64,000 nucleotides of DNA from Bacteroidetes bacterium UBA3022 (GTDB taxonomy: Bacteria > Bacteroidota > Bacteroidia > Chitinophagales > BACL12). Positions 8,703 to 19,883 of the stretch are shown piece after piece (positions within the stretch are counted from its first letter, which is position 1; each line of letters opens with the position of its first letter). The DNA is taken from the NCBI GenBank assembly GCA_002346225.1, contig DDYY01000068.1:1-64000 (forward strand), in the 5' to 3' direction. The notes below the pieces were generated by a model. It did no database searches, had not been told where the DNA came from, and saw only the letters and a program-made list of their open reading frames with translations. Made by a program: the position numbers and the translations under genes.

Positions 8703-10838
8703 TTAGTTTGCAGCCGCAGCCGTATTTTCCGCTTTTATGTCTGTTCCAAGTCTTTGCAGATAGGCAATCAATGCGATGATTTCTTTATCCGCAGGAGTTT
8801 GTATCTGGAAAGTCTCCAGGTTGGCTTTTATAGCCTCAGCCTGTTCCATCAGTTCCTGGTTGGCAATCTGATCGTAGCCTTCCGGATAGGGCACACCTAA
8901 TCTTTGCATCACCCGTATCTTAGCTGCGGTGGATGTAGTATCCAGGTCTTTGTCCAGTAGCCAGGGATAAGTTGGCATGATAGATCCCGGGGTCATGGAT
9001 GTTGGCTCGAGCATATGGTAATAGTGCCATGAGTCAGGATATTTTCCACCTACCCTGTGCAGATCCGGCCCGGTTCTTTTAGACCCCCACTGGAATGGAT
9101 GGTCATACACAAACTCCCCGGCTTTAGAGTATTCACCCTGATAGCGCACCGTTTCATTGCGGAATGGCCTCACCATCTGAGAGTGACAAGTGTAGCAACC
9201 TTCGCGCAAATAGATGTCTCTTCCCTGCAATTCCAGTGGTGTGTAAGGTTGGACACTGGCAATGGTAGGAACATTGGATTCTATAAGGAAAGTAGGCACC
9301 AGCTCTACTACGCCACCGATGATAACTGCTATCAAGGCCAGCACGCTGAACTGAACAGGACGGCGTTCCAGTGCGCGGTGCCAGAATTCATTCTTAGGCA
9401 CTTTTACCACTTTTTCAAGTGGAGCTGCTTCTGCCGCTTCATCACCAATGAAACTTCCGGTCTTAGCTGTTTTGATCAGGTTATAGGTCATTATGAATAC
9501 CCCGATCAGATACAACAATCCACCAAAGGCGCGCAAGGCATAGAATGGTAATACATAGGTAGATGTTTCTACAAAGTTGGGATACTGCAGCATGCCGTCT
9601 TCATTGAACTGCTTCCACATGGTTCCTTCCATCCAGCCTGCCCAGTACATGGGAACAGCATAGAAAATGATACCAAGCGTACCTATCCAGAAGTGGGCAT
9701 TCGCCAGCGATTTGCTGTAGAGATTGGTCTTCCACATTTTAGGTACCAGGAAATAGAGAATACCAAACGTGAGGAATCCATTCCATCCTAATGCACCCAC
9801 GTGCACGTGTGCAACAATCCAGTCGGTAAAATGCGCCCATGCGTTAATACCTCTTAAGGAGAGCATAGGGCCTTCAAAGGTTGACATACCATAGGCAGAA
9901 ATTGCAACCACCATAAATTTGAGGACTACATCATCGCGCACTTTATCCCAGGCACCGCGGAGGGTAAGTAAGCCGTTGACCATACCACCCCAGGAAGGAG
10001 CTATAAGCATAAAGCTGAAAACCACACCCAGTGTTTGCGCCCAGTCGGGTAAAGAAGTATAAATAAGGTGATGCGGGCCTGCCCATATATACAGGAATAT
10101 GAGTGCCCAGAAGTGAACGATAGATAGCTGATAGGAATATACGGGTCTGTTGGCCGCCTTAGGCAGGAAATAATACATCAAACCCAGATACGGTGTTGTA
10201 AGGAAAAATGCCACCGCATTATGTCCGTACCACCACTGCACCAAAGCATCCTGCACACCTGCATAAACAGGATAACTTTTAAGGAAGCTGACAGGCAATG
10301 CGATGGAGTTAACAATATGCAACATGGCCACCGTAAGAAATGTGGCTATATAAAACCAGATAGCTACGTAGATATGGCGCTCCCTTCTTTTGATGATGGT
10401 TCCGAACATATTGATACCGAACACTACCCATACCAGGGCAATTCCAATATCGATGGACCATTCCAGCTCAGCGTATTCTTTTCCGGTGGTAAAACCCAGC
10501 GGTAAGGTGAGCGCTGCAGATAGAATAATAAGCTGCCATCCCCAAAAATGCACCAGGCTTAACGACCTGCTGAACATGGGTGCTTTACACAAGCGCTGCA
10601 GGGAATAATACACCCCCATGAAAATGGCATTCCCTACAAAGGCAAAAATCACCGCATTAGTATGCAGTGGCCGCATTCTTCCGTAGGTAGTGTACTCAAT
10701 GCCAAAGTTGAGGGCAGGGAACCGCAATTGCAGGGCCACCCATAAACCTACTGTCATACCTACTATTCCCCACACAACTGTGGCGATGAGGAATTGTCGG
10801 ACAATCCGGTTGTCGTAACTGAACTTTTCAAGCTCCAT
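8703..10838 (-). CDS. ccoNO: Fused CcoN-CcoO, catalytic and monoheme subunits of cbb3 oxidase
   Basis: 711 residues joining two normally separate subunits. Residues 1 to about 480 are CcoN with twelve membrane helices and the expected metal-ligand histidines: RPLHTNA (heme b), YGHNAVAF and PHHLIYT (copper B), and AHVHVGALG (hemes b3 and b). After a linker, residues about 490-711 are CcoO: one helix and the heme c site CYTCHSQMVRP near residue 547, plus a GPDLHRVGGKY segment. It reduces oxygen to water with high affinity and pumps protons. The fusion is a known feature of Bacteroidota oxidases. Its start overlaps the end of ccoS by 11 bases. Confidence 0.96.
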   Translation of the reverse strand: MELEKFSYDNRIVRQFLIATVVWGIVGMTVGLWVALQLRFPALNFGIEYTTYGRMRPLHTNAVIFAFVGNAIFMGVYYSLQRLCKAPMFSRSLSLVHFWGWQLIILSAALTLPLGFTTGKEYAELEWSIDIGIALVWVVFGINMFGTIIKRRERHIYVAIWFYIATFLTVAMLHIVNSIALPVSFLKSYPVYAGVQDALVQWWYGHNAVAFFLTTPYLGLMYYFLPKAANRPVYSYQLSIVHFWALIFLYIWAGPHHLIYTSLPDWAQTLGVVFSFMLIAPSWGGMVNGLLTLRGAWDKVRDDVVLKFMVVAISAYGMSTFEGPMLSLRGINAWAHFTDWIVAHVHVGALGWNGFLTFGILYFLVPKMWKTNLYSKSLANAHFWIGTLGIIFYAVPMYWAGWMEGTMWKQFNEDGMLQYPNFVETSTYVLPFYALRAFGGLLYLIGVFIMTYNLIKTAKTGSFIGDEAAEAAPLEKVVKVPKNEFWHRALERRPVQFSVLALIAVIIGGVVELVPTFLIESNVPTIASVQPYTPLELQGRDIYLREGCYTCHSQMVRPFRNETVRYQGEYSKAGEFVYDHPFQWGSKRTGPDLHRVGGKYPDSWHYYHMLEPTSMTPGSIMPTYPWLLDKDLDTTSTAAKIRVMQRLGVPYPEGYDQIANQELMEQAEAIKANLETFQIQTPADKEIIALIAYLQRLGTDIKAENTAAAAN

Positions 10839-11019
10839 GATCTGTGTTTTGTTTTAAGGTTTTCTTTGTTTTTCCTTCGGGTAATTCGTCGAATAGCATT
10901 CGCACAGAAGGTGTATAGTCATCTTCAAATTGACCGGTTTTGGCCGACCTGATAAATATGATCAGGAAGACCAGAGCCAAAAAAATGCTGCATCCAATCA
11001 GTAGGTAAATGACACTCAT
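10828..11019 (-). CDS. ccoS: CcoS, cbb3 oxidase assembly protein
   Basis: 63 residues: an N-terminal helix (IYLLIGCSIFLALVFLIIF), then the family hallmark GQFEDDYTPSVRMLFDE. CcoS is required for insertion of heme and copper into the oxidase. It is the first gene of the visible operon, begins 40 bases downstream of an FNR-type box and overlaps ccoNO by 11 bases. Confidence 0.9.
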   Translation of the reverse strand: MSVIYLLIGCSIFLALVFLIIFIRSAKTGQFEDDYTPSVRMLFDELPEGKTKKTLKQNTDHGA

Positions 11020-11058
11020 AATCGGACACTAAATTCCAAAAGGCATTACCTGCTGCAA

Positions 11059-11072
11059 TTGATGCACCTCAA
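11059..11072 (-). promoter_or_regulatory. FNR-type box upstream of ccoS
   Basis: On the minus strand TTGAGGTGCATCAA matches the FNR consensus TTGAT-N4-ATCAA at nine of ten positions. Its centre is about 46 bases before the ccoS ATG; a poor -7-like element (GAATTTAG, 11029-11036) would put the start of transcription near 11022 and the box near -43, the usual class II activator position. A weak core promoter plus a good box suggests activation at low oxygen. The window encodes a matching regulator at 19884-20591. Confidence 0.65.
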
Positions 11073-11144
11073 AATGAATGGTGACTTTTGTCAATCTTTT
11101 TAGGAAAGAAAGAAAATGTTGAAAGTTTGCTTGAACAAAAACAT

Positions 11145-13520
11145 CTATTTCAGCAACCGTCTGGCGTACAGCGATGTGAAGCCTGTGGTAAAAAGGACTA
11201 TGGTGATGGTGCTCAGCGGCATCAAGATGGCTGCAATTACCGGTTGCAATAATCCCTGTAAAGCAAAAAACAAACCGGCAATATTGTAAATGATAGACAA
11301 CACAAAACTCCAGATCACAATTTTCTTGCTGTATGCAGCATACTGCAGGAGTACATCCGTTTTACCGATTTGTCGGGCATCCAGCACTATATCGCTCGCA
11401 GGGGTGAATGCACTGATGTCTGCCGTTACGGCTACACCTACATTGCTTTGCAGTAATGCCCCTGCATCATTCAAGCCATCGCCGAGCATCATGACCTCCT
11501 GCCCATTGTTCTGTAATGCTTTAATGTACTGCCGCTTGCCTTCCGGCGTGCAGTAATACTTTTGGTACTGTTGATCGAAGAATGCGGAAAGGCGGGTCCT
11601 GTCTTTATCGGTATCTCCGGATAAGAGGTGGATGGGGAACTGCTGTTTCAAACGCTCAAATAGTCCGGACATACCATCGAATAAAACAGCTTCAAAACTG
11701 CATATACCCAATCGCTCATCATCTATTATAATAACACTTCCCGCTTCCTCATTCTGATCGCTCTTGCCGATAAACAACGTATGTCCGGCCACGACTCCAT
11801 GAATACCTTTGCCGGGTACCTCGCTGTATTCATGTACCTTCAGCTTGTTTCCGGTATAGCACCACCTGGCAATAGCCCGGCTGTAAGGGTGCGCCGATTC
11901 ATTGGCCAGCGCATAGATCAACGACTTTTGCTCTTCTGTCAATGATAATCCTGACCAGTTGATTTTGGCTTCTTTGCTTTGTGCAATTGTGCCTGTCTTA
12001 TCGAAAACGATGGCATTAATGCGCGTCAGTTTCTCCAGCACCTCGGCATTCTTCAGATAGATACCAATTTGTCCCAAACGGGCAATGGCATTACCGTTGG
12101 TGAACGTTGCAGACAACAGCAGCGCGCAGGGACAGGCAATAATCATAGGGGTAATGAGGGCATCCAGCGCACGGGAAGGCTCAACTACCAGCCAGAAGAT
12201 AAATGCTATAAATGATAATATAAATACAATATAGGCAAAATACTTACTGAGCACCTGCACAAATCCACTATCATTGGATTCCTCCGCTTCGCTATCCGAT
12301 TTGTTCCAAAGTTGGGTAAGATAACTCTGGGATACCTCTTTGATAACCTTGAGTTGTATACTGCTTCCCTTTTGCCTACCACCGGCATACAACAGCTCAC
12401 CTATTGTGCGGTCTACAGGAACAGCTTCTCCTGTTACGAAGCTATAATCCATATGCGCGTGTCCCATAACGAGTATGGAGTCTGCCGGCACCAGTTCATT
12501 GTTTCGAACAATGTACACATCGCCTGTCTTCAACTCCGATACCGGAATTTGTTCTTCTTTCCCATCCTTTATAACTGCTGCTGCCAAAGGGAAATAAGAT
12601 GTATAGTCGCGGTGAAAGGTGACCATCTTATAAGTCCTGTCCTGAAAGTACCTGCCCAACAGCATAAAGAATACAATCCCTGACATCGAGTCGAAGTATC
12701 CGCCCTGCCCTTCCACGAATACCATATATAAACTTCTAACAAATGTGATGATAATAGCCGCGGCGATAGGAGCATCGATATTGAGGTATTTATTTCGAAG
12801 GCTCTTCCATGAAGAAATATAAAACTCGTTGGCAGAATAGAAGAACACCGGTATTGCCAGCAGTAAAGACATATATTGAAAAAGCAACTGCAACTGAGGA
12901 TCTTCGAGCGTACCCTTTGCCAGGTATTCGGGTGCACTGAAAAGCATGATATTACCAAAGCAGAAGCCTGCCACTGCCAGTCTGATTAACCTGCCCTTTT
13001 GTGTTTTTTCAGGCGTCTTTTTCTTCTCGTCCTGCAGGCTTAAATAAGGTTCATAACCCACTGAATCCAGCAAGGCCGCTACCTGCGGAAGTGTGATACC
13101 CTGTTTATCGGCAATGATAAATATTTCCTTTCTCCTAAAATCAACCCGCGCATGTATGATGTTATCGTTTAAGGTATGCAGATTTTCCAGCAACCATATA
13201 CAGGAACTACAATGAATATGCGGCAAATAAAACGTGATATGAAATTGCCGTTCGTCTTCGAAGGTTACAAACCTGGATCTTATGTCAGGCCTTTCGAGTA
13301 CCTGAAAACGCGCATCGGAAATGGTTTCTTTTCTGTTTTTTCCGGGGGCAGCCGCTAAGTCGTAGTAGGTACAGAGATTGTTTTCATTTAATATTTCATA
13401 GACCGTTTTGCATCCAAAACAGCAAAAGGGTTTTTCTTCTACATAGAAAACCTCTTCATCGCACTGCTCTCCACAATGGAAACAGTTTAAGCGGGTGGTA
13501 CTTTCCTTAAGCGTTGCCAT
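11145..13520 (-). CDS. ccoI: CcoI copper-translocating P-type ATPase
   Basis: 791 residues. It opens with the CcoI-type cysteine-rich region (CFHCGEQC, CCFGCKTVYE), then an HMA-like domain with HIHCSSCIW near residue 103, membrane helices including the CPC metal site (IIACPCALLLS, near 461), the phosphorylation motif DKTGT near 505 and the hinge GDGLNDAGAL near 678. The combination of the N-terminal cysteine domain and HMA domain marks the FixI/CcoI branch, which exports copper for cbb3 assembly, rather than a detoxifying CopA. It ends 125 bases before ccoS; that gap holds the FNR-type box, so ccoI probably has its own promoter and may also read through into the operon. Confidence 0.92.
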   Translation of the reverse strand: MATLKESTTRLNCFHCGEQCDEEVFYVEEKPFCCFGCKTVYEILNENNLCTYYDLAAAPGKNRKETISDARFQVLERPDIRSRFVTFEDERQFHITFYLPHIHCSSCIWLLENLHTLNDNIIHARVDFRRKEIFIIADKQGITLPQVAALLDSVGYEPYLSLQDEKKKTPEKTQKGRLIRLAVAGFCFGNIMLFSAPEYLAKGTLEDPQLQLLFQYMSLLLAIPVFFYSANEFYISSWKSLRNKYLNIDAPIAAAIIITFVRSLYMVFVEGQGGYFDSMSGIVFFMLLGRYFQDRTYKMVTFHRDYTSYFPLAAAVIKDGKEEQIPVSELKTGDVYIVRNNELVPADSILVMGHAHMDYSFVTGEAVPVDRTIGELLYAGGRQKGSSIQLKVIKEVSQSYLTQLWNKSDSEAEESNDSGFVQVLSKYFAYIVFILSFIAFIFWLVVEPSRALDALITPMIIACPCALLLSATFTNGNAIARLGQIGIYLKNAEVLEKLTRINAIVFDKTGTIAQSKEAKINWSGLSLTEEQKSLIYALANESAHPYSRAIARWCYTGNKLKVHEYSEVPGKGIHGVVAGHTLFIGKSDQNEEAGSVIIIDDERLGICSFEAVLFDGMSGLFERLKQQFPIHLLSGDTDKDRTRLSAFFDQQYQKYYCTPEGKRQYIKALQNNGQEVMMLGDGLNDAGALLQSNVGVAVTADISAFTPASDIVLDARQIGKTDVLLQYAAYSKKIVIWSFVLSIIYNIAGLFFALQGLLQPVIAAILMPLSTITIVLFTTGFTSLYARRLLK

Positions 13521-13615
13521 AAATACGGCTGCAAGGTAAACAGGTCAGCATGGGCTGCGAATGACCAAAATCACCATTTTAGTCTATTTATGTCTCAGAG
13601 TTGACAACTATGGCA

Positions 13616-13623
13616 TAGATTTG
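13616..13623 (+). promoter_or_regulatory. Bacteroidota -7 element for the gene at 13640
   Basis: TAGATTTG is a perfect TAnnTTTG match with the predicted start of transcription near 13630, ten bases before the ATG. TTGACA lies nine bases upstream, which is closer than the usual -33 spacing, so only the -7 box is firmly supported. Confidence 0.5.
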
Positions 13624-13639
13624 TCGTTACATTACCGAT

Positions 13640-14245
13640 ATGAAAAAGGCTTTATATCTGCTCATTTTTATGACCGCACTGAGCTATCAGGCACAAGCGC
13701 AGGTGACAGAAATCGATCCCACAGAAGATAATATCCCCGGAAAGTCTGAAAAACAAGACCGCGAAAAGCGCTCTTCTGGCGATTCGAAATGGGTTTTTGG
13801 CGGAGGACTGGGTGCCAGCTTCGGACAATTTACGAATGCCATGCTTGCACCTATGGTGGGTTACAGGGTTACGCCTAAATTCACCCCCGGTATTGGTTTC
13901 AATTACCAGTACGTGCGCCTGAAAGAACCTCCCGGTTTCAATTTCTTTCTGGACTACACCCTGAATACTATCGGTCCCAGTGCGTTCATGCAGTACGACT
14001 TATTCTATGGCGTTTTCCTGCACAGTGAGTTTGCTACACAGTGGTATAATCTGGAATACACAGAATCACCTTTCTTTACTGCCAGTGGCAATGAACAGGC
14101 CCTCTTTTTAGGAGGAGGTTACCGGTTCGGAGGCAGCGGCGGTGGCGGCGGCTTACAAATCATCGCCTTGTATAACGTATTATACAAAGATTCGAATTTC
14201 GTCTACTGGAGACCCTGGAATATTCGCTTTGCGCTGATGTTCTAA
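13640..14245 (+). CDS. Predicted outer-membrane beta-barrel protein
   Basis: 201 residues with a clear signal peptide (residues 1-20, ending QAQAQ), a short acidic/basic polar stretch (about 21-48), then alternating amphipathic strands rich in glycine and aromatic residues, for example GGGLGASFGQF and FLGGGYRFGGSGGGGG, ending in the aromatic strand FALMF. Terminal phenylalanine and strand pattern fit an eight- to ten-strand barrel in the outer membrane. I do not recognise a more specific family. It is divergent from ccoI and convergent with gyrB. Confidence 0.7.
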   Translation: MKKALYLLIFMTALSYQAQAQVTEIDPTEDNIPGKSEKQDREKRSSGDSKWVFGGGLGASFGQFTNAMLAPMVGYRVTPKFTPGIGFNYQYVRLKEPPGFNFFLDYTLNTIGPSAFMQYDLFYGVFLHSEFATQWYNLEYTESPFFTASGNEQALFLGGGYRFGGSGGGGGLQIIALYNVLYKDSNFVYWRPWNIRFALMF

Positions 14246-14259
14246 CCAAACGCAACGCG

Positions 14260-16266
<2,007 letters not shown>

Positions 16267-16329
16267 TTACCCACAAATAAATGCCCTGTAAACGTTTGAA
16301 AATAAATAACTTACGCCAAATAAAGTAAA

Positions 16330-18000
16330 CTATTTCACAGCGCTGGTCTGAATATAATAATTAGGGTCAGCGAATAGGGTTTTGGGTGCTTTTTTCCCAT
16401 ACTCCAAAGAGGTCACCTGCCAGTTTTGTGTAGGTTGCAATAAAAGCTCTTTATCATCTATTTTAACCCTCACCGGCATAGCAAATCCATTTACAATATT
16501 GGCCCAGCGATAATGCAATTCCATTCCGCCTTTTACCGCTACCCAACGGTATTCCAGCAATGGAATGCTGGTGGTACGCAAATACTGGGTGAACACCTTA
16601 CTGAAATCATATCCGGACTTGGATGAGATATATTGTTCAACGTCGTTGCTGGTCACTGTTTGATGGTAGAAATCTGCATTCAATCCTCTTAGTATTTCCC
16701 TGAAGAGACTGTCGTTGTCTATAACTGTTCGGATGGTATGCAACAAGTTAGCACCCTTGCTGTACATATCACCCGAGCCTTCGCTGTTCACATTATAGGT
16801 TCCGATGATGGGTGTGTCATTCATGATATTTCTGCGAATGCCCTGAACATACCTGTCGCCATTCTCCTTCGATTTCCAGTATTCGACAAAAAGCGTTTCG
16901 CTGTAATCGGTAAATCCTTCATGCACCCACATATCGGCTATATCCCTGGTGGTGATATTGTTTCCAAACCATTCATGTCCGGACTCATGTACAATGATAT
17001 AATCCCAGTCTTTTCCCTCCCCTGTTCCGGAGAGATCCCTGCCCAGATAGCCATTCATAAAGTGGTTGCCATAGGCGATGGCACTTTGGTGCTCCATTCC
17101 CAGGTGCGGTGCTTCTACCATCTTATAGCTATCTGCGTAAAATGGATACGGACCAAACCAATATTCAAAAGCTTCCAGGGTGCGCATGACATCAGGTAGC
17201 ACATGTGAACGGGCCTGGTCGAGGTGCTGCTTCAGGAACCAAAGCGAAACATCGAGGGTTCCATTCTCTCCCTTATAGGTCGTATCCAGTTTAGCGTACT
17301 TTCCGATATAGGGAATAAAATTGTAGTTATTGATGGGGCTCACTACTTTCCACGACCATATCGTATCACCATTAGCCATGGCTTGCTTACCGGTCAGTCG
17401 GCCATTGGCAACCCCTGCAAGGCCCGCAGGCACCCGGATATGCATGGTGGCGCTGTCGGCTTCATCGTACTGATGGTCTTTATTGGGGTACCACACACTG
17501 GCACCCAGACCCTGACATGCCACGCTGATCCATTGCTGGTTGGCATCATCTGTATCCCATATGGCACCTCCATCCCAGGGCGGTAGTTTAGCCACCCGCG
17601 GTTTGCCTTGATAATACACGGTCAGTTTTGCAATATCTCCGGGCTGTTGTCCTTCCGGCATTTCTATGTACAGCACATTTCCTACTCGGGAAACCGGTAA
17701 CAACTTACCATCGGCTTTTACACTGTCTGCCAGGAGCGGCTCCATCAGGTCTATCTGCATAATGGAGTAAGGTTGCAGCACTTTGTAGGTGATAGTGTTG
17801 CTTCCCCTTAGTGATTTCGAACCAAAGTCGAATGCTACCGACAAGTCATAGTGCAGCGCATCCCACCAAATACGTTCAGCGGTAATACTGCCTTGCAGGG
17901 TATCGGCCTTTGTAAACGCTTCCTGCCTGTCGAAAAGTTGTGCCTGAGCTGTAACTGCAGTTAAGCACGCCATAAAAAATATATATCGCATTGCCACCAT
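16330..18000 (-). CDS. M1-family metallopeptidase
   Basis: 556 residues with a signal peptide (residues 1-21, ending TAQAQ). The N-terminal beta domain (SLRGSNTITYKV) precedes the thermolysin-like catalytic domain with HESGHEWFGNN near residue 337 and the third zinc ligand in WVHEGFTDYSE about 20 residues later; HLGMEHQSAIAYG is the substrate-binding GxMEN-type region with a histidine in place of asparagine. It lacks the long C-terminal helical domain of classical aminopeptidase N. Probably a periplasmic or surface aminopeptidase. Start may be the ATG at 18000 or the one three codons later. Confidence 0.88.
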   Translation of the reverse strand: MVAMRYIFFMACLTAVTAQAQLFDRQEAFTKADTLQGSITAERIWWDALHYDLSVAFDFGSKSLRGSNTITYKVLQPYSIMQIDLMEPLLADSVKADGKLLPVSRVGNVLYIEMPEGQQPGDIAKLTVYYQGKPRVAKLPPWDGGAIWDTDDANQQWISVACQGLGASVWYPNKDHQYDEADSATMHIRVPAGLAGVANGRLTGKQAMANGDTIWSWKVVSPINNYNFIPYIGKYAKLDTTYKGENGTLDVSLWFLKQHLDQARSHVLPDVMRTLEAFEYWFGPYPFYADSYKMVEAPHLGMEHQSAIAYGNHFMNGYLGRDLSGTGEGKDWDYIIVHESGHEWFGNNITTRDIADMWVHEGFTDYSETLFVEYWKSKENGDRYVQGIRRNIMNDTPIIGTYNVNSEGSGDMYSKGANLLHTIRTVIDNDSLFREILRGLNADFYHQTVTSNDVEQYISSKSGYDFSKVFTQYLRTTSIPLLEYRWVAVKGGMELHYRWANIVNGFAMPVRVKIDDKELLLQPTQNWQVTSLEYGKKAPKTLFADPNYYIQTSAVK

Positions 18001-18192
18001 TTACTTGCGAAAATAAGGCCAATTTGTGGCTGTGCACCATTTGTTCACAGACATTAACGCCGGACTTCCCGGGAGTCTGCAGCGACACACAAGTCAACTG
18101 GTCCCGGGCATGTGGTTGCAGCGTTTGCACATTGCAGGGTATTGTTGTTAATCAACGATTGGCATGTTTGTAATTATTGGCAGAATTATTGC

Positions 18193-18220
18193 TTGATAAA
18201 TGCGTTAAACAATAGTTTTG
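18193..18220 (+). promoter_or_regulatory. Promoter of the DUF4468 gene
   Basis: TAGTTTTG (18213-18220) is a perfect -7 match; CTTG ends 17 bases upstream as a partial -33 element. The start of transcription would fall near 18227, twelve bases before the ATG at 18239. Confidence 0.5.
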
Positions 18221-18238
18221 TAACATAAAATATCAGCT

Positions 18239-18805
18239 ATGCGTCTATCTCTCGTCTTGTTCCTCAGTACTATTTCCTTCTATAGTTTTGGCCAGCTTTC
18301 CAATATGGACTTTACGTCTTACGGGTTACCTGACTTCCCTATTGATGAAGAAACCCAGTTGGTGAGTTACAGCGATGTGGTGAATGTGGATGGTGTAGCT
18401 GCTGCTGATTTGTACCAACTCGGTCTGGACTGGATCAATAAATACTACAAGAACTCCTCTTCCGTGATGCAGGTAAAGGACAATCAGAAATTCCTGCTGG
18501 AAGGAAAACACAGCTTCTATGTCATGAAAGACATTAAAGGCAGTCAGGTGAAGGGCGAGTTAATCAAGTACCAGTTCAACCTGATGTTCAGAGATGGCAG
18601 GTACAAATACGTCATTACGAAAATCAATGTACAGAAAACTGCCTACTATGGCATAGAGAACTGGCTGACCGACGAGACCTTATCTACAGAATTCGATATT
18701 CAGTCTTATCTGGAGCAGATTCATATTTTCTTTACTGAAACCTATATCCCATCTATGCTGGAAGGCATCGTGCCCGCCGAAAAGAAGGTGGAAGAGCAAT
18801 GGTAG
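18239..18805 (+). CDS. DUF4468 (TBP-like fold) domain protein
   Basis: 188 residues with a signal peptide (1-18, ending FGQ). After it comes the pattern of DUF4468: PDFPIDEETQLVSYSDVV, then Y-Q-L-G-L-D-W-I, an FLLEGKHSFYVM strand, and GELIKYQFNLMFRDGRYKYVI. These are short exported proteins, frequent in Bacteroidota, of unknown role. It has its own promoter and stands alone between the M1 peptidase (divergent) and the stress protein gene. Confidence 0.75.
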   Translation: MRLSLVLFLSTISFYSFGQLSNMDFTSYGLPDFPIDEETQLVSYSDVVNVDGVAAADLYQLGLDWINKYYKNSSSVMQVKDNQKFLLEGKHSFYVMKDIKGSQVKGELIKYQFNLMFRDGRYKYVITKINVQKTAYYGIENWLTDETLSTEFDIQSYLEQIHIFFTETYIPSMLEGIVPAEKKVEEQW

Positions 18806-18840
18806 ACCCGGTTTTCAGTTGACTTTTATCACCATCTGCT

Positions 18841-18854
18841 TTGATAGCTATCAT
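18841..18854 (+). promoter_or_regulatory. FNR-type box upstream of the universal stress protein gene
   Basis: TTGATAGCTATCAT matches TTGAT-N4-ATCAA at nine of ten positions. A -7-like element, GATTTTTG at 18877-18884, puts the start of transcription near 18891, so the box centre is near -43, as for class II FNR activation. The ATG at 18903 follows at a normal leader length. Confidence 0.65.
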
Positions 18855-18902
18855 GGACTAGCTTCCATAGTCTTTTGATTTTTGACAGGTAATAACATCA
18901 TT

Positions 18903-19844
18903 ATGTCTGTACCTGTAAAAAATAAAAGAGTTGCCAAAGATGCGCCGAACTTGTTGAACACAAGAAAAGGCAGCACTAAAGCAAAGGCTAAAACGCCACG
19001 GCAAAAGCATGAGGTACAAATCAGTACTATTTTCTTTCCCAGTGATTTTTCTCCCCACAGCAAGCAATTACTGCATTTTGTTGCTGCACTTTGTGAGAAA
19101 CTTCAGGCCAGGTTAGTACTGTTTCATGCTTATAAGGTCGCAATTGTGGATGAGTATATGCCGGCTACGATGGTAGACACGATGATGGCAGAGGGAGAAG
19201 CTGCCGCACTTAAAAAACTCAGGGCGTTGCTGCCTAAGGATGCTTACCCCGATCTGGATGTCAGTTATAGCGTAAAAATGGGATTCACAGCTGAATGCAT
19301 ATCGGATGCGGCTCTGGAGGCCGGTGCTGATTTGATAGTGATGGGGACCAACGGTTGCGATAGTCTTGAAGACCGGGTTTTTGGCACCGTGAGCTGGAAT
19401 ACCATCAAGCATACCAGTATACCGGTGCTTACTTTGCCCGAAGGAATTAAGGATGTGCCCTTTCAAAAAATCATTTTCCCCTTCGAATGCACCGCAAAAG
19501 ACCTGGACATCATTCAGTTCTGTATCAAACTGGCTGAAATTTTCCATAGTACCATTTACCTGATCCACTTCCTGCTGGAAGGAGCGGTCATCAATAAAAC
19601 CATTCTTGACAAAATCAATACCCGTTTCCATAAAGAAATCAGTGAGGAACGGCTTCAGATTCATATTCTTGCCGATAAAAACATAACTGGAGGAATTTCA
19701 AAATTTGCAGAGCGCGTAAGTGCCGATACTGTAGTAATGGTCACCCACAACCGAGGCCTTATGGCGACCCTTTTTCATATGAGTACCACCCGAAAAATGG
19801 TGCTTTATAACAATACCCCATTATTGGCATTTAAGGCAGAATAG
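18903..19844 (+). CDS. Tandem universal stress protein
   Basis: 313 residues from the ATG at 18903; an in-frame TTG at 18882 lies in the likely promoter and was not used. A basic, probably disordered extension (about residues 1-43, rich in Lys and Arg) precedes two USP domains. The first (about 45-185) has a perfect nucleotide-binding motif G-x2-G-x9-G-T (GTNG then nine residues then GT); the second (about 190-313) lacks it, so ATP is probably bound only by the first half. USPs of this kind support survival during energy or oxygen stress. The FNR-type box upstream and the Fnr-type gene 39 bases downstream suggest an oxygen-controlled unit. Confidence 0.88.
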   Translation: MSVPVKNKRVAKDAPNLLNTRKGSTKAKAKTPRQKHEVQISTIFFPSDFSPHSKQLLHFVAALCEKLQARLVLFHAYKVAIVDEYMPATMVDTMMAEGEAAALKKLRALLPKDAYPDLDVSYSVKMGFTAECISDAALEAGADLIVMGTNGCDSLEDRVFGTVSWNTIKHTSIPVLTLPEGIKDVPFQKIIFPFECTAKDLDIIQFCIKLAEIFHSTIYLIHFLLEGAVINKTILDKINTRFHKEISEERLQIHILADKNITGGISKFAERVSADTVVMVTHNRGLMATLFHMSTTRKMVLYNNTPLLAFKAE

Positions 19845-19847
19845 TTA

Positions 19848-19855
19848 TAGATTTG
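19848..19855 (+). promoter_or_regulatory. Promoter of the Fnr-type regulator
   Basis: TAGATTTG is a perfect -7 match starting four bases after the stress protein stop; ATTG 21 bases upstream may be the -33 element. The predicted start of transcription near 19862 gives a leader of about 22 bases. Confidence 0.45.
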
Positions 19856-19883
19856 TGTACTTAGGCTACTCAAAAACTATTCT

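Noticed and set aside
18882..18902. TTG start for the stress protein
   Set aside because: It falls inside the likely -7 element; the ATG at 18903 gives a sensible leader.
19113..19664. 183-codon open frame opposite the stress protein gene
   Set aside because: Antisense shadow of a gene with an intact nucleotide-binding motif.
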